Of a DNA stretch of 64,000 nt, positions 34,065-45,634 are shown piece by piece (position 1 is the first letter of the stretch; each line of letters opens with the position of its first letter). The notes beneath the pieces are model-generated. The model had not been told where the DNA came from. It did no database searches and was given only the letters and a program-made list of their open reading frames with translations. This DNA comes from Bin52 sp965243345. Its GTDB lineage: Bacteria; Pseudomonadota; Alphaproteobacteria; Thalassobaculales; Thalassobaculaceae. The DNA lies in assembly GCA_965243345.1 (NCBI GenBank), contig CBDEUR010000003.1, forward strand, positions 4,402,001 to 4,466,000. The letters are read 5' to 3'. The translations under genes were made by a program, and so were the position numbers.

Positions 34065-34481
34065 ATGGGGGCTGACGAGGTCATCCGGCGGCTTTGCCTG
34101 GCGCCGCATCCGGAAGGCGGCTTCTACCGGGAAATCTACCGGGCGCCGGGGGAAGGACGGACGGCTGTCACGTCGATCTACTTCCTGCTGGAAGCGGGCC
34201 CGACGCGCTGGCACCGGGTCGACGCGCCGGAAATCTGGGCCTGGCACGCCGGCGCACCGCTGGAGCTGGAGACGGAGACCGGCAGTGTCACGCTCGGGCC
34301 TCTCGAGGATGGACACGAGTTCCAGGCGGTCGTGCCGGCCGGCGAGTGGCAGCGCTGCCGCTCCTTTGGCGAGTGGAGCCTTGCCGGCTGCATCGTTGCA
34401 CCGGCCTTCACCTTCGAGGGCTTCGAGATCGCCCCGCCCGACTGGTCGCCGCCGGGCCGGAGTACACCGGGCCCGGGTTGA
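34065..34481 (+). CDS. Cupin-fold protein, DUF985 family
   Basis: 138 residues from MGADEVIRRLCLAPHPEGGF. The family signature HPEGGFYREIYRAP is followed by TSIYFLLEAGPTRWHRVDAPEIWAWHAGAPLEL with the cupin His/Glu residues, then the second cupin motif LAGCIVAPAFTFEGFEI. DUF985 proteins are small metal-binding cupins of uncertain function. The AGGGG upstream of 34065 supports this start; ATGs at 34041 and 34020 are alternatives. It stands alone between two unannotated stretches. Confidence 0.88.
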   Translation: MGADEVIRRLCLAPHPEGGFYREIYRAPGEGRTAVTSIYFLLEAGPTRWHRVDAPEIWAWHAGAPLELETETGSVTLGPLEDGHEFQAVVPAGEWQRCRSFGEWSLAGCIVAPAFTFEGFEIAPPDWSPPGRSTPGPG

Positions 34482-35656
34482 GTTCCGCCGGCCGCGCCCT
34501 GTCGGCCGCAGCGCATGGCGATGTGCCGCCAGCTGACGGGCTCCCCGTCGCGTTACGGCTCACCGGCGACCCGTGTGTGGCCGTGTTCGATCGAACCTTT
34601 GGTCGTTCGCGGCCGAGCCGGCCCATTTCGCCGAATTCCCGGGCGCCTCCGAGGAGTACGACATCGTGCCAGCCGGGTCTCCGCAGGGATGGCGCGCCTG
34701 GCACCCTCAGGACCGCTTCCGCCTGGCGATTCCTGCCCGATGTTCGGCCCGTGCGGTCGAATGTCCCGGATTGCCGGTGCGTCCAACCGCACCCATGAAC
34801 CCGCCCGTCCCGAGAGGCCTGCGGTGGGCAAGGGAGAGGTCCAGGGTTCGGCGGGAGGGAACCAGGGAGAAATCCTCGCTTGCGCAGAGGCCCTCACCGG
34901 CACCGGCACGCCCTGTCGGGCAGAGCCCAACTCCGCCCGGAGCGGCTGCCACGGGGTGAGCGCAGTGCCGACAGGCCCGTCCCTGCGCTCCAGCGCAAGT
35001 GACCATGACGAAAGGAGTGTGGGCCCGCCTCGAGCATCGACCCCTGCGACGACCCCGCACCAGGGGGGAGATCGCCAGCGGCCATGGTGCGGAAGTCGGC
35101 ATGAAGATCGCCAGGGAGATGCTCCGAACGGTCGACATGAAGGGCAACGAGGGTCGCATCACGGCGCCACGAGAAGGCGCCGCTGGCCTTGCCTTCGAGG
35201 CGCTGGTTGGAGCGGGTGATCGCCGAAAGGGCGAGGCCGTGGGGGCTCGCGACACTCGCACCGCCTCCATCCGGGGCGAGAAGCACTGCCCTTGAGGAGC
35301 TGGAAGCCATGCAGGCGACGTCCGGGACGGGGGAGGCGAGATGCATGCAGGCGGAACCGGACTCCTCCCGGGGAGTTGATACGGGGGATCGGGTCGGGAA
35401 GGACTTCAGCGGGTACGAGATGCCTGGAGAGCACGGTCCGGAAGGGGAGGGTCCGGGCGTCGAATCCGGCAATCTCGATCCCTGCGAGTTGTGGCGCGGC
35501 ATCGCCGCATGCACCCGGGAGGACGAGCCGTGTCCGGGCGAGCCCTGCATGAAGATGGCCGGGTGCCCCGGTGCGGAGAAGAACTGCGGTGCCAAATCGC
35601 ACGCCGACACGGCGCAGGAACAACGATGCCATCCAGACACTCGGGGAGAACGGGGA
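34482..35656. other. Long stretch without a confident gene
   Basis: 1.17 kb. Several frames are open on both strands, but none shows a recognisable domain. A GTG frame at 34573 starts MCGRV, recalling SRAP peptidases (MCGRF...), but the following motifs are missing. A 98-codon frame at 34999-35295 and a Cys-containing frame at 35311-35656 (reading into the next gene) have middling third-position GC. This may be decayed coding DNA. Confidence 0.4.
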
Positions 35657-36130
35657 ATGCGGATGATCAGGGAAACCTCGGGTACGCGCCGCTTTCCGGT
35701 GTTCTTCGCGGCGATCCCGGCGGTCGTGCTGTTTGCAGCCCCGCCACAGGCATCCGCCGAGGACATGGAGTTGACGGCATTCACGGCGACGGCGGGGAAC
35801 GCCAGGGTCACGCTCAAATGGACTGCCTCCGCCACCATCACGATCGGCGCAGGGATCAGGTACCGTTTCGTGCAATGGAACACCGTCGACGGCAGTGAAG
35901 TTTTCGGGACGTGCAGGACCGGCGAGTGCGATCACACGGGTCTGTTCAACGCAGAGGAGTACCGGTTCGACGGAGTGGCCTGCCAGGATCGGGAATGGTA
36001 CGGCGAAGATGTGGAGGTTTGCAGTTCCGCGACAACCGTGTACGCGACCCCGAAGGCCGAACAACCAATGTCCCCGGTCCCTCCCCGGAACGGCCCGACA
36101 GGCAGCTTCACATGGATCTGCCAGACGTGA
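35657..36130 (+). CDS. Exported protein with one Fn3-like beta domain
   Basis: 157 residues from MRMIRETSGTRRFPVFFAAI; the signal peptide ends near ASA|ED. The mature region has ELTAFTATAGNARVTLKWTA and IRYRFVQWNT, an Fn3-like strand pattern, plus paired cysteines (GTCRTGECDH, ACQDREW, EVCSS). GGGGAG eight bases upstream of 35657 decides the start; the frame opens at 35189. Fn3-like modules also occur in the secreted protein at the left edge. Probably a surface or secreted protein; the partner is unknown. Confidence 0.68.
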   Translation: MRMIRETSGTRRFPVFFAAIPAVVLFAAPPQASAEDMELTAFTATAGNARVTLKWTASATITIGAGIRYRFVQWNTVDGSEVFGTCRTGECDHTGLFNAEEYRFDGVACQDREWYGEDVEVCSSATTVYATPKAEQPMSPVPPRNGPTGSFTWICQT

Positions 36131-36239
36131 TCCCGGACCTGCCCGGTGGCGCAGGCGGTCTCCGGAGAGGCGCTGAAGATCGATCCGGCGCCCTTCCGGC
36201 ACGACCGATTCCAGAATGGTCGCTTCCTTCCCACCTGCC

Positions 36240-37391
36240 TCAGCTCGCCTCGCGCTCCGGCCGTTCGAGATAGCGCTGGCGCCGCTGCAACCACCAGCCG
36301 TACTGGGGCGGCCAATGGCGGTACCCTTCCTCGCCCTCGAGTTCCAGCGCCGCATGCAGGGCCCAGTGCGGGTTGTGAAGGGCCTCGCGGGCGATGCAGA
36401 TGAGATCCGCCCGCCCGTCGGCGAGGATCGCCTCGGCGTGGGCGGCGTGCCGGATCAGGCCCACCGCCATTGTCGGCATGTCGATCTCGTGGCGGATGCG
36501 CTCGGCATAGGGCACCTGGAAACCGTGCGGGCGAACCACCGCCTTCAGGGTAGGCGGCGCGCCGACACCGCCGGAGGTGCAGTCGATCATGTCGACGCCG
36601 ACCTCGCGCAGGCGCGAGGCGAGGACGATCGTATCCTCGATGCTCCAGCCGCGGTTTTCGTCGTGGTCGTCAACGCAGGAGAGGCGGAAGAGGAGCGGCT
36701 TCTCCGCCGGCCACCGGCTGCGGATGGCCTTCGCCACCTCGATCGGAAAGCGCATGCGGCCCTCGCGGTCCCGACCGAAGCTGTCCTGCCGGTCATTGCC
36801 CAGGGGCGAGTAGAAGGAGTGCACGAGATAGCCGTGGCCGGCGTGCACCTCGAGCAGTTCGTAGCCGGCCTCGTGGCATCGCCGTGCCCCCTCGCCAAAG
36901 GCCGCTGCCACCTCCAGCGCTTCCTCCTCGCCCAGGGCCCTCGGCCGGTGCCAGCCCTCGACCTTTGCTTCCGGCACCGGCGCCACCGGCTGCCACGGTG
37001 TTTCGCCCAGCTTCGCCTCGGCCTCGCCGAGCGGCCCGTACCCCTCCCACGGCCTCTGCCGCGAGGCCTTCGGCCCGGCGTGCCAGAGCTGCGCGGCAGG
37101 CACGGCGCCGGAATCGCGGATCGTGTCGGCAAGGGCCTTCAGGCCGGGCACATGCTCGTTGGACCACACTCCCATGTCGCCATGGGTATTGCGGCCGCGA
37201 CGCTCGACTGCGAGCGCCTCGGTGAAGACCAGACCGAAACCGCCCAGACCGAACTTGGCCAGGTGATGGTGATGCCAGGGCCGGGGTACGCCCTCGACCG
37301 CCCCGTACATCTGCATCGGCGCGAGCACGGCCCGATTACGCACTGTCAGGCCGCGCAGGGTGAAGGGAGAAAGAAGTCGGCTCTGCGTCAT
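36240..37391 (-). CDS. NADH:flavin oxidoreductase, Old Yellow Enzyme family (YqjM/NamA-like)
   Basis: 383 residues. FMN barrel features: LAPMQMYGAVEG near the N-terminus, LWHAGPKASRQ, HAGHGYLVHSFYSPLGNDRQ (about 175-194) with the family's HAGHGYL signature, and DLICIAREALHNPHWALHAA with the phosphate-binding arginine. It reduces the C=C bond of enones or related electrophiles. GAGGGC upstream of 37391 supports the start. It is convergent with the Fn3-like gene and separated from the acyl-CoA dehydrogenase by AT-richer DNA holding its promoter. Confidence 0.93.
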   Translation of the reverse strand: MTQSRLLSPFTLRGLTVRNRAVLAPMQMYGAVEGVPRPWHHHHLAKFGLGGFGLVFTEALAVERRGRNTHGDMGVWSNEHVPGLKALADTIRDSGAVPAAQLWHAGPKASRQRPWEGYGPLGEAEAKLGETPWQPVAPVPEAKVEGWHRPRALGEEEALEVAAAFGEGARRCHEAGYELLEVHAGHGYLVHSFYSPLGNDRQDSFGRDREGRMRFPIEVAKAIRSRWPAEKPLLFRLSCVDDHDENRGWSIEDTIVLASRLREVGVDMIDCTSGGVGAPPTLKAVVRPHGFQVPYAERIRHEIDMPTMAVGLIRHAAHAEAILADGRADLICIAREALHNPHWALHAALELEGEEGYRHWPPQYGWWLQRRQRYLERPEREAS

Positions 37392-37860
37392 CGATTTGCC
37401 CTCGTCTCGGACCGCCCTCCGGCGCCGGCGACGCGAGCCTCGCCGACGATTCTTGACCAAGTCTAACAGACTGTTTCAAGAAGCATTGATTTTCAATCAC
37501 TTGAAAAGCGGGTTCCGGGTGTCTGCCACTACGGTCATGGCGGTTGCGGGATACTCGCGTGATCAGACGACCAATCTCGAGGCCCTGCCGGGTTGCGGAT
37601 CGAGGCCGGGCGCGGTGTGGATCTTCAGCCGGGCGGGCCCGGCCAGTCCTGCCTTGCGCAGGTGCAGCGTCCTGCCATCCTGGCGGCGGAACGCGGCGGT
37701 GACGCCCTGCTGACCGGCCGGGACGCGCCGCAGGATGGCCCGGCTTGAGGTCTCGCCATGCTGGCGAAGCCGCCCGCGGATGGTCTGCACCAGCCGGCGG
37801 GCAAGACCGGTGATGAACAGGTGGCCGCCAGGTCGGGCCCGTGGCGAACCGGCACCAGGG
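37392..37860. other. Intergenic region with AT-rich promoter stretch
   Basis: The first 120 bp (about 37460-37505) are markedly AT-rich for this genome, with TTGAAA-like elements, and probably promote the Old Yellow Enzyme gene. The rest has a minus-strand open frame (about 37563-37830; HLFITGLARRLVQTI...) with some coding look but no start or domain I can support. Confidence 0.45.
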
Positions 37861-39651
37861 TCAGAAGCGGTCCTCGGCGAGCGCCATCACCAGCGAGCCG
37901 CCACCGATCACCGGACCGAGCAGGGCCGGAACACGCACCAGGTGGGTCTCGGCGAAATAACACGCGGTGGTGACCTTCGCCTCCAGGAAGCCGGTATCCG
38001 CACCCGGCGCGGAAGCGAGGCGCCGCGCCTGCAGCATGCCGCGCGCGAGCATCCAGCCACCGCCAACCAGCCCCATCATCTCGAGGAACGGCGCCGCGGC
38101 CGCCGATGCCCGGGCCGGGTCGGCGGGGAAGGTCTCCACCAGCCAGGTCACGGCGTCGGACGCGGCATCGACCGCGGCCGAAAGCCGGTCGCCGAACGCG
38201 GCGAGCTGCCGGTCCTCCCCGCCAAGTTCCGTCGCGACGGCACGCACCTCGTCAAGCAGGCGCCTGGCAGTCGCGCCACCGTCGCGCATGAGCTTGCGCC
38301 CGAGCAGGTCCATGGCCTGCACGCCGTTGGTCCCCTCGTAGATCGGCGTGATGCGCACGTCGCGGTAGTGCTGGCCGACCCCGGTCTCCTCCATGAACCC
38401 CATGCCGCCGTGCACCTGGATCGCGGTCGAGGTGATCGCGGTCCCGACATCGGTGCACCAGGCCTTGACCACCGGGATCATCAGGTCGACCATTTCCTGG
38501 CTGCGCGCACGTTCCTGCGGATCCTCGAGCCGGACCGCGCGGTCGAGTTCGGCCGACACCTCGTAGCACAGGCCGCGCATCGCCTCGATCTGCGACTTCA
38601 TGTCGACCAGCATGCGGCGCACGTCGGGATGGTGAATGATCGGGGCGGCACCGTCCGCCCCCTGCACCGGCCGGCCCTGGACCCGTTCCCTGGCGTATTC
38701 GACCGCCTGCTGGTACGCGCGGTCGGCAACGGCAAGCCCCTGCAGCCCCACCGCCATCCGGGCGTTGTTCATCATCACGAACATGTACTCGATGCCGCGG
38801 TTCTCCTCGCCGACCAGGTAGCCGACGGCGCCGCCGTTCTCGCCGTAGGACATCACGCAGGTCGGACTGGCGTGGATGCCGATCTTGTGTTCGATCGAGA
38901 CCGGTCGCAGGTCGTTGCGCACGCCCGGCCTGCCGTCCGCTTCGAGCAGGTATTTCGGCACGATGAACAGCGACAGGCCGCGGGTACCCGGCGGGCCGTC
39001 CGGCGAGCGGGCGAGGACGAGATGGACGATGTTGTCCGTCATGTCGTGATCGCCCCAGGTGATGAAGATCTTCTGCCCGCGCAGCAGGTAGTGGTCGCCG
39101 TTGCGTTCGGACCGGGTACGGATCGCCCCGAGGTCGGTGCCCGACTGCGGCTCGGTCAGGTTCATGGTCCCGGTCCATTCGCCCGAGACCAGCCGGTCGA
39201 GGTAGAGCGCCTTCTGCTTCGGGCTCGCGTGCCGTTCCAGCGCGTCGATCGCCGCCTGGGTCAGCAGCGGGCACAGCGAGAACGACAGGTTGGCCGCACT
39301 CCACATTTCCCACAGGGCGGTCGAGACGGTCCACGGAAGTCCCTGGCCGCCGTGTTCGGGCGCGAAGGGAACACCGTTCCACCCGGCATCTGTCCAGGTC
39401 TGGTAGGCCTCGGCGAACCCGGCCACCGGCCGCACCACCCCGTTCTCGATCCGCGCGCCCTGCTGGTCGCCCGGCTGGTTGAGCGGCGCGAGCACCTCGG
39501 CCGAGAACCGGCCGGCCTCCACCAGGATCTGGTCGATCAGGTCCTGCTCGCCGGCGACCTCGAGCCCCGGCAGTCCGGCCAGACGGTCGAGGCCGACAAC
39601 ATGGTTCAGCACAAACCGCATGTCTGCGAGGGGGGCAGTGTATGCGTTCAT
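37861..39651 (-). CDS. Acyl-CoA dehydrogenase (long, FadE/DmdC-like)
   Basis: 596 residues, longer than the classic 380-residue enzymes because of a C-terminal extension, as in DmdC-type 3-methylmercaptopropionyl-CoA and related dehydrogenases. FAD and substrate motifs: NLTEPQSGTDLGAIRTRS, KIFITWGDHDM, and TAIQVHGGMGFMEETGVGQH. The catalytic Glu is expected in IYEGTNGVQAMDLLGRKL. It takes electrons from acyl-CoA to ETF. The next gene on the strand is a serine hydrolase; the pair may belong to one degradative unit, but there are 25 bp between them and no shared substrate is evident. Confidence 0.93.
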   Translation of the reverse strand: MNAYTAPLADMRFVLNHVVGLDRLAGLPGLEVAGEQDLIDQILVEAGRFSAEVLAPLNQPGDQQGARIENGVVRPVAGFAEAYQTWTDAGWNGVPFAPEHGGQGLPWTVSTALWEMWSAANLSFSLCPLLTQAAIDALERHASPKQKALYLDRLVSGEWTGTMNLTEPQSGTDLGAIRTRSERNGDHYLLRGQKIFITWGDHDMTDNIVHLVLARSPDGPPGTRGLSLFIVPKYLLEADGRPGVRNDLRPVSIEHKIGIHASPTCVMSYGENGGAVGYLVGEENRGIEYMFVMMNNARMAVGLQGLAVADRAYQQAVEYARERVQGRPVQGADGAAPIIHHPDVRRMLVDMKSQIEAMRGLCYEVSAELDRAVRLEDPQERARSQEMVDLMIPVVKAWCTDVGTAITSTAIQVHGGMGFMEETGVGQHYRDVRITPIYEGTNGVQAMDLLGRKLMRDGGATARRLLDEVRAVATELGGEDRQLAAFGDRLSAAVDAASDAVTWLVETFPADPARASAAAAPFLEMMGLVGGGWMLARGMLQARRLASAPGADTGFLEAKVTTACYFAETHLVRVPALLGPVIGGGSLVMALAEDRF

Positions 39652-39676
39652 CTGCGGTGCACTCCGGTATCGGGGT

Positions 39677-40878
39677 TCAGGAACGGGCCTCGTAGCCGCT
39701 CCGGCAGGCTTCGACCCAGCGCATCGTCAGGTCGATCATGTCCGGATCGAGCGGCCGGGCCTGGGAGGAGAACTTGACGATCACCAGTTCGCGCGCCGGG
39801 TCCACGAACAGGTTCTGCCCGTGGACGCCGACGCCGAACAGCAGCGGTCCGCCGTCGTGCCGCACGTACCACTTGGAGCGGTAATGCATGGTGGCGCCGG
39901 GGAACATCGGCGCGAAACCGCCCGCATTCCAGCCGTCGAGGTCGGCGCTCGTGGCGATGTCGTCGATCCACGCGGCGGGGACGACCTGCTCGCCGTCGAC
40001 GCTTCCGCCATCGACCACCAGCTGGCCGATCCGTGCAAGGTCGCGCGCGGTCATGCACATTCCGCCGGCGGCGCGGGCCGCGCCGAGGCGGTCGACGGTC
40101 ACGTAGGCGCATCGCCCGGCTCCCGCGGGCCTGAACAGAAGGCGGGCGAACAGGTCGGCGTAGCGCTCGCCGGCCAGTCGTTCGAACAGCAGCGCCAGCA
40201 GGTCGGTGTTGGGGGAGACGTAGTGGAAGCCGCGGCCGTGTGGTCCGTCGGCCGCGGTCAGGACGCGGTAGAACGAGCGCAGGTCCGTCGGCGGGTCCCC
40301 GGCCTCGACCGGGTTCCAGTTGCTCGCCTTGCGATAGGCGACCATCTGCTCCGGCATGGCGTCGTAGTCCTCGTCGAACGCGATGCCGCAGCGCATGTCG
40401 AGCAGGTGACGGATGGTGGCATCGCGATACGCGGTCTCGCGAAGTTCCGGCATCACCGTGTCCGCTGCGAGTCCGGTGTCGAGGACTCCCCGGTCGACCA
40501 GGACGCCGGCCAGCAGGCCCAGCATGCTCTTCGAGACCGACATCAGGATGTGCGGCGTGCCGGCATCCATGCCGTTGGCGTAGGTCTCGAAGACGATCCT
40601 GCCGGACCGCGCGACGACGAGCGCGTCGGTGGCGCTCGCCTCCAGGAACCCCCCGGTCGTCCACGAGCGGCCCGCCGCATCGGCAAAGACGACGGCATCG
40701 GGATCGAGTGCCGGGCCCGGTTCAAGCGGCCGCACCCCGGCCGGGTCGTTGGCGATGTCGGCCGACGGCACGATCTCGCGGACGTGGTGGAACGCCCAGG
40801 TGTTGAACGGCGCCTCGCGCCAGTTGGCCAGGGTGACCTGCCGGTCGGGCGGCGGCGGAAATCCCTGCATGATGCCGG

Positions 40879-40882
<4 letters not shown>
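39677..40882 (-). CDS. Serine hydrolase, beta-lactamase/class C family
   Basis: 401 residues. SxxK motif in LMSVSKSMLGLLAGV; Tyr motif in FHYVSPNTDLLALLFERLA; third box in the C-terminal VGVHGQNLFVDP. These are esterase/EstB-type or D-aminopeptidase-like members rather than true beta-lactamases. There is no signal peptide, so it acts in the cytoplasm. The GTG start at 40882 overlaps the stop of the FAD-oxidase gene (GTGA), showing coupling. It may hydrolyse an ester or amide whose product is oxidised by that oxidase. Confidence 0.9.
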
Positions 40883-42315
<1,433 letters not shown>

Positions 42316-42387
42316 CGGGTCTCCGCCTGGTTCGCGCGCGCCTGGACGGTAGGGTTCATACCAGTCGCGCACGCCGCCGGGCAACGC

Positions 42388-43344
42388 TCAGCCGCCTGCC
42401 CGTGGTGCGGCGGCACGCCGCAGCCGGTCGTTGATCGCGCGGCCAAGCCCGGTCTCCGGTATCGGGGCGACGGCAATGGCGGTGGTCCCCGGCCGGTCGA
42501 GTTCCCGCAACAGCCGGAACAGGTTGGCCGCCGCCTCGACCAGGTCACCGGCCGGGCTGAGATTGGCTGCGGCCTGGCCGTCCGGGGCCGGGCCGAACGC
42601 GAGATAGGTCTCGCCCGGAGAGGGTGTGTCGATATCGAGCCGCACCTCGCAGGCGGGTGCGTAGTGGCTTGCCAGCATGCCCGGAGAAACCGGCGGGCCT
42701 CCGGATGCCGGGGTCCGCAGGGTTTCGAGCACCGCTTCCAGCATCTCCAGCGTGACCGCGCCCGGCCGGCACAGCACCGGAACCGGCCCCGAAAGGTCGA
42801 GAACCGTGGACTCCAGCCCGATGGCGCTGTCACCGCCGTCGAGGATCATGGCGCAGCCGAGCCCTTCGCCCGCCACGTGCTCCGCGCGGGTCGGGCTGGT
42901 CCGGCCCGAGCGGTTGGCGCTCGGCGCCGCCACCGGACGGCCGGTTCTCCGCAGCAGCTCTTGCGCGAGCGGGTGGCCGGGGACCCGGAGCGCCACGGTG
43001 GACAGCCCGGCCGAAGCGAGCAGGGCGATCGGGCAGTCGGGGGTGCGCTCGACGATGATGGTGAGCGGCCCGGGCCAGAACCGGGCCGCAACCGATCGTG
43101 CGAGCGGACTGAACCGTCCGAGCCCGAGGGCGGCGTCGACGGTGGCGATGTGCGAGATCAGCGGGTTGAACCGTGGCCGGCTCTTCGCCTCGAAGATCCG
43201 GGCGACGGCGGCCTCGCTGGTCGCATCCGCCCCCAGTCCGTACACGGTCTCGGTGGGGAAGGCGACCAGCCTGCCGGCACGAAGCTCGCGTGCTGCCTTC
43301 GCGAGCGTGGCGGGGTTCGCGCGGTGGATGACGCCGTCCTGCAT
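42388..43344 (-). CDS. sua5: L-threonylcarbamoyladenylate synthase (Sua5/YrdC family)
   Basis: 318 residues. YrdC domain: GRLVAFPTETVYGLGADATS (about 24-43), SRPRFNPLISHI (the usual KxRPxxxPL motif reads KSRPRFNPL), and AAPSANRSGRTSPT. It also has the Sua5 C-terminal domain (SPGMLASHYAPACEV and onward), so it is the longer Sua5/TsaC2 form. It makes threonylcarbamoyl-AMP from threonine, bicarbonate and ATP for the t6A37 tRNA modification. It is divergent from the ParA-like gene and co-directional with the FAD oxidase 72 bp downstream. Confidence 0.96.
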   Translation of the reverse strand: MQDGVIHRANPATLAKAARELRAGRLVAFPTETVYGLGADATSEAAVARIFEAKSRPRFNPLISHIATVDAALGLGRFSPLARSVAARFWPGPLTIIVERTPDCPIALLASAGLSTVALRVPGHPLAQELLRRTGRPVAAPSANRSGRTSPTRAEHVAGEGLGCAMILDGGDSAIGLESTVLDLSGPVPVLCRPGAVTLEMLEAVLETLRTPASGGPPVSPGMLASHYAPACEVRLDIDTPSPGETYLAFGPAPDGQAAANLSPAGDLVEAAANLFRLLRELDRPGTTAIAVAPIPETGLGRAINDRLRRAAAPRAGG

Positions 43345-43468
43345 CCGGCTGCGCTTATCGGTCCGCACCGGCAAGGTCAACCATGCGTCGCCGGGTCGCC
43401 TGTTGCACTGCAGCATGACCGTCGCGTATGCAGGCCCCGATCACACCGGCGCCACGGGGAGAACGGTT

Positions 43469-44113
43469 GTGCCCGCATCGGTCATCACCATCGCACAGGC
43501 CAAGGGCGGAGCCGGAAAGTCCTCGCTCGCCGCCCATCTTGCCGCGGCCTGTGCCGGCTCCGGACACTCGGTGCTGTGCCTGGACCTCGATCCGCAGGCA
43601 AGCCTCGCCGCCTGGTGCGGGCGGCGGGATGACATGCCGGCGCTCGCCGGGACCATCGCCCACGAGGCGATGCCGGGCTGGCGGATCGGCCAGCGGATCA
43701 CCGCCGCTGCCCGTGACCGCGACCTGGTCGTGATCGACACGCCCGCACACGGGGACCTCGAGGCACGCGAAGCCATCCGCGCCGCCGACCTGGTGCTGAT
43801 CCCGGTGCAGCCGAGCCCGCTCGATGTCCAGGCGAGCACGACGACGCTCCGCAGGGTGTCGGATGCCCGCACCGGCGCCCTGGTGGTGCTGAACCGGGTT
43901 CCGGCGCGGGCGACGCTCACCCGGGACCTGCAGGCCGAACTCGCTGCGCTCGGGGTGCCGATCGCACACGCCCGCATCGGCAACCGCATCGCCATCGCGT
44001 CCGCACTCGTCGACGGCAGGGGCGTGACCGAGGCCGCTCCCCGTTCGCAGGCCGCGGCCGAGATCAGGGCGCTGGCCCAGGAGGTTCTCGGCGCGGTCCG
44101 CAGTCCGGCATAG
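43469..44113 (+). CDS. ParA/MinD-like P-loop ATPase
   Basis: 214 residues from the GTG at 43469, chosen for the GGGGAG seven bases upstream; an ATG at 43415 is in frame. Deviant Walker A: AKGGAGKSSLAAHLA (signature lysine of the ParA family). Walker A' CLDLDPQASLAAWCG and Walker B LVVIDTPAHGDLEA follow. No parB or replication gene is next to it, so it is an orphan ParA, likely used for positioning a protein complex or an exported-cargo system rather than plasmid partition. It is in its own unit, divergent from sua5. Confidence 0.92.
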   Translation: MPASVITIAQAKGGAGKSSLAAHLAAACAGSGHSVLCLDLDPQASLAAWCGRRDDMPALAGTIAHEAMPGWRIGQRITAAARDRDLVVIDTPAHGDLEAREAIRAADLVLIPVQPSPLDVQASTTTLRRVSDARTGALVVLNRVPARATLTRDLQAELAALGVPIAHARIGNRIAIASALVDGRGVTEAAPRSQAAAEIRALAQEVLGAVRSPA

Positions 44114-44353
44114 GCACGTCGCCGCCCCGTCCGCGGCTGCGTGCGACGTGATGACCACGGCGCCACGGGATCCCGGAGGTTCCGCCGGACGCCGCGGCCC
44201 CGGAATCCGGCTTGCCCGGCACGACGGTGGAGGGTTCGGGCGAACGCGCGCCACGGCGGGTGTCGTGCCCGTTGAGCGTCGCGTGCGAGAGGGCGGTTGC
44301 GCGCCCGCGGGCAATGTCGCAGCATCGGCGCACACAGCAGCGGGAGGTACGGC

Positions 44354-45634
44354 GTGTCGGAACCACATGAACTCTCGGCCGTGGCGGCGTCACAGGCACT
44401 CCGTACGGGTGACCTGACGGCGGAAACCCTGATGCGGTCATGCCTGGAACGGGTATCGGAGCGCGACCATGAGGTCCGCGCCTGGGCGCATCTCGACCAT
44501 GACCAGGCGCTCGCGTCGGCGCGCGCGTCGGATGCGGCGGGCAACCCGGGCCCGATCGGCGGGCTGCCGGTCGGGGTCAAGGACATCATCAATACTGCCG
44601 ACATGCCCACACGGCACGGTTCGACGATCCACGGGCTGAACCGGCCGAACCGGGATGCCGCGGTGGTGACCCGTACGCGCCAGGCCGGTGGCATCGTCAT
44701 GGGCAAGACCGTGACGACCGAGTTTGCCTGGCGCAACCCGGGCCCGACGCGCAATCCGCACAACACCGCCCACACCCCCGGCGGCTCCTCGAGCGGGTCG
44801 GCCGCCGGTACGGCGGACAGCCAGTTTCCGCTCGCCTTTGGCACCCAGACGGCCGGGTCGGTGATACGACCGGCCGCATATTGCGGCGTTGTCGGGTTCA
44901 AGCCGACCTACGGGACCCACGACCGGACCGGGGTCAAGGAACTGTGCGGCAGTCTCGATACCGTCGGCACCATGGCGCGCAGCGTTGCCGACATAGCGCT
45001 GTTCGAGGCGGCATTGCGCGGGCGCGACCAGCTGGACACCGGCGCGTTCGCCGAGCGGGCGCCGTCCTTCACGACGGTCGTCCCGTTCCGCTCCGACGCG
45101 GCGCCGGACGCGCTTTCCGTCTTCGAGGACGCCTGGCGTGCCGCGGAGCGGGCGGGCGCGCGTGTCCGGGACCAGGCCTCCTCGGTAGCGTTCGAACGGC
45201 TCGCAGACGTGCACACCGTCATCATGCTGGGCGAGGCGGGACGCGCGCTTGCCTGGGAGTACGAGTACCATCGCGAACGGTTGATCCGCTTTTACCGCGA
45301 GTCGATTGCCACCGGCCAGGCGGTCTCCGACCAGGCGCTGGATACGGCCCGCGGCGAGGTGGACCGCGCCCGGCGCGACTGGCAGCAGACCCTGTTCGGC
45401 GACACCGATCTGCTCCTGACCCTTCCGGCCCCGGGCGAGGCGCCGGCAGATCCCGGGTTCACCGGGGACCCGGTGTTCAACAAGCTCTGGACCATGCTCG
45501 GCTGGCCCTGCGTCACCGTCCCCTGCGGAGCCGGAGACACAGGCCTGCCGCTCGGTCTGCAGGTGGTCGCACCATGGGGGAGCGACGAACTGGCGCTCGC
45601 AGGCGCGTCGTGGCTCGAGTCCCGGCTCGCGTAG
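44354..45634 (+). CDS. Amidase signature-family amidase
   Basis: 426 residues from the GTG at 44354, which follows GGGAGG at ideal spacing. The Ser-cisSer-Lys triad is visible: Lys in GLPVGVKDIIN (about K76), cis-Ser in TPGGSSSGSAAG (145-147), and the nucleophile in AFGTQTAGSVIRPAAYCG (about S169). It hydrolyses carboxamides in the cytoplasm. Its last 25 bp overlap the start of the cytochrome b561 gene in another frame. The substrate is unknown; GatA is excluded by length and lack of gatB/gatC. Confidence 0.93.
   Translation: MSEPHELSAVAASQALRTGDLTAETLMRSCLERVSERDHEVRAWAHLDHDQALASARASDAAGNPGPIGGLPVGVKDIINTADMPTRHGSTIHGLNRPNRDAAVVTRTRQAGGIVMGKTVTTEFAWRNPGPTRNPHNTAHTPGGSSSGSAAGTADSQFPLAFGTQTAGSVIRPAAYCGVVGFKPTYGTHDRTGVKELCGSLDTVGTMARSVADIALFEAALRGRDQLDTGAFAERAPSFTTVVPFRSDAAPDALSVFEDAWRAAERAGARVRDQASSVAFERLADVHTVIMLGEAGRALAWEYEYHRERLIRFYRESIATGQAVSDQALDTARGEVDRARRDWQQTLFGDTDLLLTLPAPGEAPADPGFTGDPVFNKLWTMLGWPCVTVPCGAGDTGLPLGLQVVAPWGSDELALAGASWLESRLA

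Noticed and set aside
34573..34959. GTG frame starting MCGRV, like SRAP (YedK) peptidases
   Set aside because: Only the first four residues fit; the NVAPTQ-like and later His/Asn motifs are absent and the rest is low-complexity Arg/Pro.
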